Shown one piece after another: positions 1 through 4,415 of a stretch of 12,602 nt of DNA (position 1 is the stretch's first letter; the number at the start of each line of letters is the position of its first letter). The DNA comes from [Eubacterium] saphenum. GTDB taxonomy: Bacteria; Bacillota; Clostridia; Lachnospirales; Anaerotignaceae. The notes below the pieces were generated by a model, which made no database searches, was not told where the DNA came from, and was given only the letters and a program-made list of their open reading frames with translations. The stretch covers positions 1-12,602 of the forward strand of contig SFGI01000046.1 of assembly GCA_004557645.1 (NCBI GenBank). The letters are read 5' to 3'. The position numbers and the translations under genes are program-made.

Positions 1-234
1 ACCGCCGATTATATCTTGTTCGTCTGGCGTAATGGGAAAATTAGCATCATACTTCATTAGTTTTTCACGTTTTTCTTCTGTGTCCATAGAAGACATAAGT
101 AAACCGACAAAATTAAAGTCAATGCCTTCAATCTTACCACCTTCATCACTTAGAACAACAAAAGAATGTCTTCCGATAAATTTACCAATTCTTTTTGGAT
201 TGTATACTAGAATAATGTCACCAATCTTGCACAT
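1..234 (-). CDS. PemK/MazF-like SH3-fold protein, partial (C-terminus outside window)
   Basis: The minus-strand frame is open from ATG at 234 to the window edge, giving 78 residues without a stop. It starts MCKIGDIILVYNPKRIGKF and continues with a HSFVVLSDEGG segment, then a stretch ending ANFPITPDE. The opening GDIILV, followed by a conserved HSFVVLS strand, is what I remember from PemK/MazF-like small beta-barrel proteins of clostridia, which are usually labelled toxin components. This is recognition by eye and no catalytic residue is proven. A good ribosome binding site (AAGGTG, 6 nt before ATG) supports the start. The gene begins 14 nt after the stop of the 94-aa gene upstream on the same strand, so the two are almost surely cotranscribed, in the antitoxin-then-toxin order common in such pairs. 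The opposite-strand frame at 32-259 is a shadow. Alternative: a cargo or phage-like small protein with no toxin role. Confidence 0.6.
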   Translation of the reverse strand, partial: MCKIGDIILVYNPKRIGKFIGRHSFVVLSDEGGKIEGIDFNFVGLLMSSMDTEEKREKLMKYDANFPITPDEQDIIGG

Positions 235-248
235 ATACTACACCTTAA

Positions 249-533
249 TTATTTCTTAATTAGCACCTGTTTTTCTCCATTCAACACATTATTAGCCCAT
301 TTTATAGGAGAAATTTGTTCGTCTACAATATGACTAGGAACTTTTTTTGCAAATTTTAAAGATGAAAAATCAAGTTTTTTATAACCAGTTCGTTTATCAT
401 TCACAAATATTCCCCCTTTCTCCTTTGACATACGACATTGATATGCGTTAATAATATATGAATTATAGCATATAGCTAATTCGTTGACAATATCCATATT
501 ATTTAACATACTCTGTAAATCAATCTTATTCAA
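249..533 (-). CDS. Hypothetical 94-aa protein, possible partner of the PemK-like protein
   Basis: I do not recognise this protein. The frame opens at TTG (533), and an in-frame ATG lies at 509 (residue 9). Neither has a strong ribosome binding site, so the start is unsettled. It is basic, has no membrane segment or signal peptide, and ends with a charged tail (GEKQVLIKK). The N-terminal half (residues 9-34) looks helical and could be a DNA-binding or dimerising part, while the C-terminal half is Lys-rich (KKLDFSSLKFAKKVPSH). It lies downstream of a good minus-strand promoter (579-607) and 14 nt upstream of the PemK-like gene. That position fits an antitoxin or immunity partner, but this is inferred from context only. 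Codon use is AT-rich, like the rest of the left edge and unlike the genes right of 970. Confidence 0.55.
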   Translation of the reverse strand: MNKIDLQSMLNNMDIVNELAICYNSYIINAYQCRMSKEKGGIFVNDKRTGYKKLDFSSLKFAKKVPSHIVDEQISPIKWANNVLNGEKQVLIKK

Positions 534-578
534 TAGTATATTGCAAATACAGATAAGTGATACATTGGTTATATGATT

Positions 579-607
579 ATTATAAACAATATCTGCAAGT
601 TTGTAAA
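579..607 (-). promoter_or_regulatory. Sigma-A-type promoter of the left-edge two-gene unit
   Basis: Read on the minus strand there is TTTACA (607-602), a 17-nt spacer, and a perfect TATAAT (584-579). The predicted transcript start is near 572, about 40 nt before the TTG start of the 94-aa gene. No other match of this quality was seen between 540 and 960 in this direction. Confidence 0.65.
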
Positions 608-642
608 CGATGAATCAATATTTTGTATCTTGTTCTAAATAA

Positions 643-682
643 ACAAAAACCATATCCCTTGACATTCAGTTATGGTTTTTGT
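643..682. terminator. 12-bp inverted repeat, possible terminator
   Basis: ACAAAAACCATA (643-654) pairs perfectly with TATGGTTTTTGT (671-682) around a 16-nt loop. On the minus strand the stem is followed by a T-rich run (TTATTT), so it could terminate leftward transcription just before the promoter at 579-607. The right arm overlaps the end of the inverted-repeat element at 660-754, so the symmetry may belong to that element instead. Confidence 0.4.
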
Positions 683-754
683 ACAATTTCAGTTATGACG
701 TTCATACAAAATGCAATTATGTTATACTTCTTTGGATGTCATAACTGAGGGACA
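660..754. mobile_element. ~95-bp element with TG...CA inverted ends, possible IS remnant or MITE
   Basis: The left end (660-675, TGACATTCAGTTATGG) and the reverse complement of the right end (TGTCCCTCAGTTATGA, from 754) agree at 12 of 16 positions, including the block TCAGTTATG. Inside, TTCAGTTATG recurs exactly 23 nt after the first copy (665-674 and 688-697), and a degraded third copy (TGCAATTATG) follows at 712-721. Multiple internal copies of a terminal repeat with TG/CA tips are typical of IS21-family ends, so this may be two IS ends left after loss of the transposase body, or a miniature element. No target-site duplication is evident and no transposase is present. Family assignment is tentative. 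Confidence 0.4.
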
Positions 755-764
755 TAAAATTTTG

Positions 765-808
765 ATAAAAAAATCTCTGAAAGCCTTGATTTTACTGGGT
801 TTTCAGAG
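765..808 (-). terminator. Intrinsic terminator, minus strand
   Basis: TTTCAGAG (801-808) and CTCTGAAA (775-782) form an 8-bp stem, and the minus strand continues directly into ATTTTTTTATC (774-764). It lies about 30 nt downstream of the stop of a possible minus-strand gene remnant (838-894) and could be the original terminator of that lost gene. Confidence 0.6.
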
Positions 809-821
809 TCCAAAATATAAA

Positions 822-836
822 TGATAATGATTATCA
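822..836. promoter_or_regulatory. Perfect 7-1-7 Fur-type box
   Basis: TGATAATGATTATCA is a perfect 7-1-7 inverted repeat and matches the consensus TGATAATNATTATCA used by Bacillus Fur and shared in part with PerR and Zur. A plausible plus-strand promoter overlaps it: TTTTCA (800-805), 18-nt spacer, GATAAT (824-829), so bound Fur would cover the -10 element. No iron gene lies nearby. The only thing downstream on the plus strand is a non-coding stretch that ends at the strong terminator at 907-953. Confidence 0.6.
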
Positions 837-837
837 A

Positions 838-894
838 TTAGTTTTCGTTACGACGACGTTCAGAATACTTACCACAACTGGGATGAATAATTCC
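838..894 (-). pseudogene. Possible C-terminal remnant of a lost gene
   Basis: The minus-strand frame from 894 to the TAA at 840-838 reads GIIHPSCGKYSERRRNEN. It looks more protein-like (Cys, Arg-rich basic end) than the surrounding AT-rich sequence and is followed 30 nt later by an intrinsic terminator on the same strand. No start codon with a ribosome binding site precedes it, because the yigZ terminator interrupts the frame upstream. It may be the tail of a deleted gene or a chance frame; I do not recognise the family. Confidence 0.2.
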
Positions 895-906
895 AAATAA
901 GAAAAT

Positions 907-958
907 AAAAACGACATGATATGAAAATGACGTCTTTCTATCATGTCGTTTTTTATTG
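907..958. terminator. Strong bidirectional terminator
   Basis: AAAAACGACATGATA (907-921) pairs perfectly with TATCATGTCGTTTTT (939-953) around a 17-nt loop. T-rich runs follow in both directions. It lies 17 nt beyond the stop of yigZ and ends that gene. On the plus strand it would end any transcript starting at the Fur box. It also sits at the boundary between the AT-rich left segment and the higher-GC core. Confidence 0.8.
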
Positions 959-969
959 TACTTCTTAAT

Positions 970-1623
970 TTATTCCTGCAGGGAAAACTCCCCATCCTGC
1001 CATACGCCGTAGATCTCTTCCAGCAGCGTAAAGGGCTGCTGTCCGCGGAAAATCTCCGTCATTTTCTTTTCGAAGGCTTCCGCCTCATCTGTTTCCACCA
1101 GAACGATATATTCCACCTTATCGGTATAGATGGTATCGAATAATTCATGGCCATCCTGCAGAATCTCATACTGCACCTTACCGGAATCTGTATAATCCGC
1201 TATCACGGAATATTTCCGATAGAGCACCAGCTCCGCAATGCCCGCCGCCAAAAGGCCTTCCTTTGCCGCTTTGCCATAGGCACGCACCAGACCGCCTGTC
1301 CCCAGCAGAGTGCCGCCAAAATAACGAGTCACAACAATCGCCGTATCCTTTACATCTTCGCCCTTCAGCACGCTCAGAACGGGCATACCCGCTGTACCCT
1401 GAGGCTCGCCGTCATCGCTGAACCGCTGCAGTTCATTCCGCTCGCCAATCTGATAGGCAAATACATTGTGGGTGGCATTCCAATATTTCTTTTTCATTTC
1501 TTCGATAAAAGCGCGGGCTTCTTCCTCCGTTTTCACAGGGCGCACCGTGGCGATAAAACGAGATTTCTTTTCCACAATCTCCGCTTCTGCCTGCTCTAAT
1601 ATCGTTCTATATTTTTTCAGCAT
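970..1623 (-). CDS. yigZ: YigZ/IMPACT family protein
   Basis: A 217-aa protein of the YigZ family (UPF0029/IMPACT N-terminal domain plus DUF1949 C-terminal domain), the family of E. coli YigZ and B. subtilis YvyE. The signature RFSDDGEPQGTAGMPVL is at residues 67-83 and the VVTRYFGGTLLGTGGLVRAY motif follows at 97-116. The C-terminal ~80 residues (from about 135) fit the small ferredoxin-like DUF1949 domain. Length is normal for the family. The biochemical role is not settled: eukaryotic IMPACT binds the GCN1 translational control protein, and bacterial members are thought to bind nucleic acid or ribosome-associated partners. The frame is open upstream to 1968, but AGGTG precedes the ATG at 1623 and homologues begin there. 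It is monocistronic, with its own promoter (1657-1686) and terminator (907-958). Confidence 0.93.
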   Translation of the reverse strand: MLKKYRTILEQAEAEIVEKKSRFIATVRPVKTEEEARAFIEEMKKKYWNATHNVFAYQIGERNELQRFSDDGEPQGTAGMPVLSVLKGEDVKDTAIVVTRYFGGTLLGTGGLVRAYGKAAKEGLLAAGIAELVLYRKYSVIADYTDSGKVQYEILQDGHELFDTIYTDKVEYIVLVETDEAEAFEKKMTEIFRGQQPFTLLEEIYGVWQDGEFSLQE

Positions 1624-1656
1624 ATTTTCACCTTTTTCAAAATTTGTATTTTTTTC

Positions 1657-1686
1657 ATCATAACATATCTTTCCTGATTTCCTCAA
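1657..1686 (-). promoter_or_regulatory. Probable yigZ promoter
   Basis: The minus strand shows TTGAGG (1686-1681), an 18-nt spacer and TATGAT (1662-1657), about 34 nt upstream of the yigZ ATG. It is a fair sigma-A match. It lies in the 120-bp gap shared with the divergent small-protein genes, for which I found no clear plus-strand promoter. Confidence 0.5.
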
Positions 1687-1743
1687 CCCTGCTTTTGTAT
1701 GGAAATTCATTTTTTCGTCCATCCTAAGGACGAGGTGATAAAA

Positions 1744-1920
1744 ATGATGAAAAAATATGAAAACCTCTGCGACCTGTTGGAACAAAACCCTGCGGCCCGC
1801 CGTTTCTTCGATACTCTGCCCGATTATGTGCAGGAAAGCATCCAGGAACGGGGCAACAATATCCGCTACGACAGAGACCTGCGGGGCTATGCCGAAAAAC
1901 TGCTGAGAGGAGACGATTGA
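1744..1920 (+). CDS. Small uncharacterised protein (58 aa), tandem paralogue 1
   Basis: The product is MMKKYENLCDLLEQNPAARR... ending LRGYAEKLLRGDD, a soluble, charged, probably all-helical protein of 58 residues with no signal peptide or membrane segment. The frame opens at ATG 1699, but GAGGTG at 1732-1737 sits 6 nt before the ATG at 1744, so the shorter form is chosen. The next gene begins 1 nt after its stop and encodes a related protein. Conserved between the two are Y..L.D.L..N..A..F at the start, an LP pair (residues 24-25), I...G..IR, and a final LR..A. Proteins of this size and pattern (LPDYVQESI...LRGYAEKLL) occur in clostridia without assigned function. A 6-bp stem (1715-1720 with 1728-1733) touches the ribosome binding site and may affect translation. 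Confidence 0.75.
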   Translation: MMKKYENLCDLLEQNPAARRFFDTLPDYVQESIQERGNNIRYDRDLRGYAEKLLRGDD

Positions 1921-1921
1921 T

Positions 1922-2101
1922 ATGTTTGGGAGAGAATACCGGGATCTGGCAGACATGCTGCTGAACAATGAACGGGCAAAAAATTTTTATAAGGATCTGC
2001 CTCAGGATATCAAGCAGATCATTACCGATAACGGGCACGAAATCCGTACCATGAGTGCCCTGCGGCATTTTGCCAAAACAGCCACAAAAACAGATGACTG
2101 A
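1922..2101 (+). CDS. Small uncharacterised protein (59 aa), tandem paralogue 2
   Basis: Direct translation from ATG 1922 gives a 59-aa protein starting MFGREYRDLADMLLNNERAK and ending HFAKTATKTDD, with TGA at 2099-2101. AGAGGAG (1906-1912), inside the end of the previous gene, lies 9 nt before the ATG, and the two genes are separated by one base, so translation is probably coupled. Aligned without gaps, it matches the previous protein at about 16 of 52 positions, sharing N/A/F, the LP pair, G..IR and LR..A. It is therefore a duplicated or heterodimerising partner. Function unknown. It ends 9 nt before the terminator stem shared with the convergent amidohydrolase gene. Confidence 0.75.
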   Translation: MFGREYRDLADMLLNNERAKNFYKDLPQDIKQIITDNGHEIRTMSALRHFAKTATKTDD

Positions 2102-2103
2102 TA

Positions 2104-2152
2104 CAGAAAAAGGGATTTATCCATTTCGGATAGATCCCTCTTTTCTTTCTTA
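2104..2152. terminator. Bidirectional terminator between convergent genes
   Basis: AGGGATTTATCC (2111-2122) and GGATAGATCCCT (2128-2139) form a 12-bp stem with one G-U pair and a 5-nt loop. It is followed by CTTTTCTTTCTT on the plus strand and TTTTT on the minus strand. It serves the small-protein genes on one side and the amidohydrolase gene on the other. Confidence 0.85.
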
Positions 2153-2890
2153 TTTATCAAAGCCCATCAGCTTTGCACAGTTGTTATAAAAAACATCCTG
2201 AATCTGTTCTTCCGTTAAGCCGCTTGTCATGACCTTCATGGCTTCTACTGCCGCAGGGTGATAAGGGGCATCTGTACCAAACATGATACGGTCGTGTCCT
2301 ACTTCTTCGTAAGCCTCTTTGATCTTGGAAGGCATGGGCATGCCACTCATTTCCAGATACAGATTGGGATAGCGCTTCGCCATTTTCAGGGAAGCATCGA
2401 TATAAACGCCATGACCATGACCCATGTGGATCATGACCAGCTTCACATCGGGATGACGTTCTGCCAGCAGGGCAATGCTCCAGGGCAGAGAATAAGGCGG
2501 ATGACCGCAGTGCATGAAAACAGGGATATTCAAATCCTTTGCTGCCTCCATGATGGGGTCCATGATCTCTGCATCAGCAACATAAGCGTGCTTCAGAGGA
2601 TTTGCCTTGATGCCTTTGAAGCCTTTGTTCTGTACATAATCATAGATCATATCCACAGCCTTCTGTCCATCCAGAGGGTTGGGATATACCATCCCTACGA
2701 AACGGTCGGGATATTTCTGCACCGCTTCCAGACAGATCTCATTGGGCTGAGAACACAGCAATGTTTTTTCGATATGGAATTCATCCATCTGTGCGATCAG
2801 TTCTTCTGCCGTGATCGCCAATTTTGCCCAGCCGCCAAATACGCCGATATGAGCATGGGCATCTATTTTTTTGAACTCTTTTACATCCAT
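2150..2890 (-). CDS. Amidohydrolase-2 family metal-dependent hydrolase
   Basis: A 246-aa TIM-barrel hydrolase of the amidohydrolase-2 type (the ACMSD-like group, PF04909). The metal site can be traced: HAH at residues 12-14 on strand 1, FMHCGH with His127, IHMGHG with His155 and His158, and GTDAPYH with Asp207 near the end, the usual catalytic aspartate. Lys95 in GIKANP is near the position of the strand-3 ligand or carboxylated Lys in relatives. Family members hydrolyse or decarboxylate small cyclic or aromatic acids and lactones; the substrate here cannot be read from sequence. The length is short for the family but all motifs are present. It starts 3 nt after the ECF S-component stop, with its AAGGAG inside the last codons of that gene. 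Coupling to a transporter suggests it acts on an imported compound. Confidence 0.85.
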   Translation of the reverse strand: MDVKEFKKIDAHAHIGVFGGWAKLAITAEELIAQMDEFHIEKTLLCSQPNEICLEAVQKYPDRFVGMVYPNPLDGQKAVDMIYDYVQNKGFKGIKANPLKHAYVADAEIMDPIMEAAKDLNIPVFMHCGHPPYSLPWSIALLAERHPDVKLVMIHMGHGHGVYIDASLKMAKRYPNLYLEMSGMPMPSKIKEAYEEVGHDRIMFGTDAPYHPAAVEAMKVMTSGLTEEQIQDVFYNNCAKLMGFDK

Positions 2891-2893
2891 TTT

Positions 2894-3406
2894 TTACATC
2901 TCCTTTAATCTCCGCATTACGCCTGCTTTGCTGAGCAGTGTTACCAATACTGCCCCCAAAACGACACCCGTGATGGTCTGGGAAGTCAAGCCAGGTACAC
3001 TAGTGATGGCATAGGCCCAGTCGAACATAACGACCTTCACCGCTGTATACAGGAAGATCTGCACGATACCGCCTACCACAGAGCCAATAAACCAATTCAA
3101 CTTTGATTCAGGCATGATCTTATCAATAAACATCCCCATCATAAATGCCATGATGTATTTGATCACAAATGTGGGCACTACCCAATGCATATAGCCGCCC
3201 AGCAGATCGGATAAAGCCGCACCGATGCCGCCTGCCAAAGCGCCCTTTCTTGTGCCCAGAAGCAATACGCTCAGGAAAATCATACAGTCCCCCATATGGG
3301 AATAGCCGTGAGGCGAAGGAATCTTAACAGCATAGATCCCAACAAAAGTAATCGCTGCCATCATTGCCATTTTGGTTATGTCTTTTACAGAATAAGAATT
3401 TTTCAT
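2894..3406 (-). CDS. ECF transporter S component (substrate-binding membrane subunit)
   Basis: A 170-aa hydrophobic protein with about six membrane segments (roughly 10-29, 40-52, 56-72, 78-98, 105-128, 140-160). The centre, MGDCMIFLSVLLLGTRKGAL followed by GGIGAALSDLLGGY, matches the pattern of ECF-type S components (GD.hhFL..LLG...GALVGGIG..L.DLLGGY), which bind a vitamin or precursor. The small-residue helix near the N-terminus (MAMMAA, 13-18) fits the surface that contacts the shared EcfT subunit. No EcfA or EcfT gene is in the window, so this would be a group II S component using a module encoded elsewhere. GGGGAG lies 6 nt before the ATG. The cotranscribed amidohydrolase may process the imported ligand. 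Riboflavin-type and queuosine-precursor-type S components are possible relatives; I cannot assign the ligand. Confidence 0.85.
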   Translation of the reverse strand: MKNSYSVKDITKMAMMAAITFVGIYAVKIPSPHGYSHMGDCMIFLSVLLLGTRKGALAGGIGAALSDLLGGYMHWVVPTFVIKYIMAFMMGMFIDKIMPESKLNWFIGSVVGGIVQIFLYTAVKVVMFDWAYAITSVPGLTSQTITGVVLGAVLVTLLSKAGVMRRLKEM

Positions 3407-3597
3407 TTGTATCTCCCCTTCTTTTTTTCATTTCGATTCTTATTTTATCATTTCTGGAAAAAACAGCCTACCCTTTCCATCGGTAATGCGGCAATTGCAT
3501 GGGTACAATCATTTTATTTGTTTCGATACAATTCGATAAAATGTTTTGAATAAAATACATTCCCCATGATAAAATGTTTTGTTTTTTTGATATATTC
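3407..3597 (-). promoter_or_regulatory. Upstream region of the ECF/amidohydrolase operon with paired 14-bp repeats
   Basis: This intergenic stretch holds two identical direct copies of GATAAAATGTTTTG (3535-3548 and 3568-3581), 33 nt apart start to start, which is close to three helical turns. No convincing sigma-A promoter was found. The best is TAAAAT preceded at 17 nt by the poor TTATCG, on the minus strand just downstream of the first repeat. The repeat pair resembles operator sites. No known riboswitch fold was recognised. A ribosome binding site (GGGGAG) ends the region. Confidence 0.4.
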
Positions 3598-3640
3598 CGA
3601 CAAAAAGAAAACTGACACCGATAGAAGTTCGATGTCAGTT
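3598..3640 (-). terminator. Terminator of the V-ATPase operon
   Basis: AACTGACACCGA (3610-3621) and TCGATGTCAGTT (3629-3640) form a 12-bp stem with one C-A mismatch and a 7-nt loop. On the minus strand it continues into TTTCTTTTTG, a good U tract. It lies about 90 nt beyond the stop of ntpD. The stretch 3641-3728 holds nothing else I can identify. Confidence 0.8.
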
Positions 3641-3728
3641 CGTTTCATAGATCGTATTCTATAATTTGTCTTATTCTACTGCCCACATAAAAGGGTTCCG
3701 TTCTAAATGCGTATCATTTTATCCGCAA

Positions 3729-4409
3729 TCATTTGCCAAAAGCGACTGCATCTTGCTGTTTTTTGGCTTCGATCGCTTTCTTTGCCACCATATCTTTCAC
3801 CTTCATCAGGCGAGTCGTGTTGGCACGTTCATTTTCTTCCAGCTTCATGGTGATGTATTTGATGGTCTCCTGATAGTTGGGAATCATAACGTTTTCCAGC
3901 GCATTTACACGACGGCGGGTACGTTCGATCTCCTGAGCCAACAGCTGTGCTGTCTTTTCGCTTTCTGCCAGACGGAGCAAAGGCTCCATGGCATCGGAAA
4001 AGGAAAGCATCGCGCTGTCTAGTTCGCCGGAGGTGAACGCCATACCATAGGGGTAGATATTGCCTTCTCTGCCGCCTTCCTTCTGGAAGTCAAATACAGG
4101 CACGTTTACACTCATGATATTTTTATTCGTTACCTTAACAGATACGGACTGCTGGGGAATCATCAATGCTTCCCCCAGGCTGACTTCGCTCAGCACCGCT
4201 CTGGCAATGATAAAGTTTTTATAAGCATTTTCCAGAGCCGTTTCCGCTTCTTCTCTCAAACGCTTATTTTCCCGCACGATCTCCATGAACTGTTTCATCA
4301 GTTCATCCAGCTTATCCTTCAGCAGCTTATGCCCTCTGGTCGCTGTTTTCAACTGACCTTTCAAGCGGGTCATTTCCATACGGGTGGGGTTGACATTCAA
4401 TCTAGCCAC
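3729..4409 (-). CDS. ntpD: V-type ATPase subunit D (central rotor stalk)
   Basis: The 226-aa D subunit forms, with F, the rotating axle inside the A3B3 head. Its start (ARLNVNPTRMEMTRLKGQLK) is characteristic: the N-P-T-R..L..LK signature is followed by a long helix, and a second long helix with ERTRRRVNALENVMIPN (about residues 163-179) forms the antiparallel coiled coil. A shorter variable part lies between them. Length is normal. The start codon is GTG at 4409, and its ribosome binding site GGGGAG lies within the last codons of ntpB; the ntpB stop is 6 nt upstream. It is the last gene of the operon and is followed by the intrinsic terminator at 3598-3640. Confidence 0.95.
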   Translation of the reverse strand: MARLNVNPTRMEMTRLKGQLKTATRGHKLLKDKLDELMKQFMEIVRENKRLREEAETALENAYKNFIIARAVLSEVSLGEALMIPQQSVSVKVTNKNIMSVNVPVFDFQKEGGREGNIYPYGMAFTSGELDSAMLSFSDAMEPLLRLAESEKTAQLLAQEIERTRRRVNALENVMIPNYQETIKYITMKLEENERANTTRLMKVKDMVAKKAIEAKKQQDAVAFGK

Positions 4410-4415
4410 ACTTCA

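Larger units (their letters stand above)
837..958 (+). ncRNA. Candidate Fur-controlled small RNA, ~115 nt
   Basis: If transcription starts just after the Fur-box promoter (near 837), the transcript would run about 115 nt without a convincing plus-strand reading frame and end at the 15-bp hairpin with a T tract at 907-958. A short RNA behind a Fur box is the layout of iron-sparing sRNAs such as FsrA of Bacillus subtilis, but no sequence similarity to FsrA is claimed. Against it, the promoter -35 is only fair, and the hairpin may exist only to end yigZ from the other side. Prediction from layout alone. Confidence 0.25.

Noticed and set aside
32..259. 75-codon plus-strand frame at the left edge
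   Set aside because: It is Ser/Ile-rich with no domain pattern, and it mirrors a minus-strand frame that has a ribosome binding site and a PemK-like pattern.
690..748. CRISPR-like repeat array
   Set aside because: The TTCAGTTATG copies are spaced 23-24 nt, degrade by the third copy, and have an inverted copy at the far end. This fits terminal repeats of an element, not a CRISPR array.
1624..1968. N-terminal extension of yigZ to 332 residues
   Set aside because: The extra 115 residues overlap the two small plus-strand genes and the divergent promoter region and resemble no domain. AGGTG and family length support the ATG at 1623.
3407..3534. Vitamin riboswitch upstream of the ECF S component
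   Set aside because: Such genes often have FMN, TPP or cobalamin riboswitches, but I saw no conserved core motif or fitting set of paired helices, and no terminator before the start codon.
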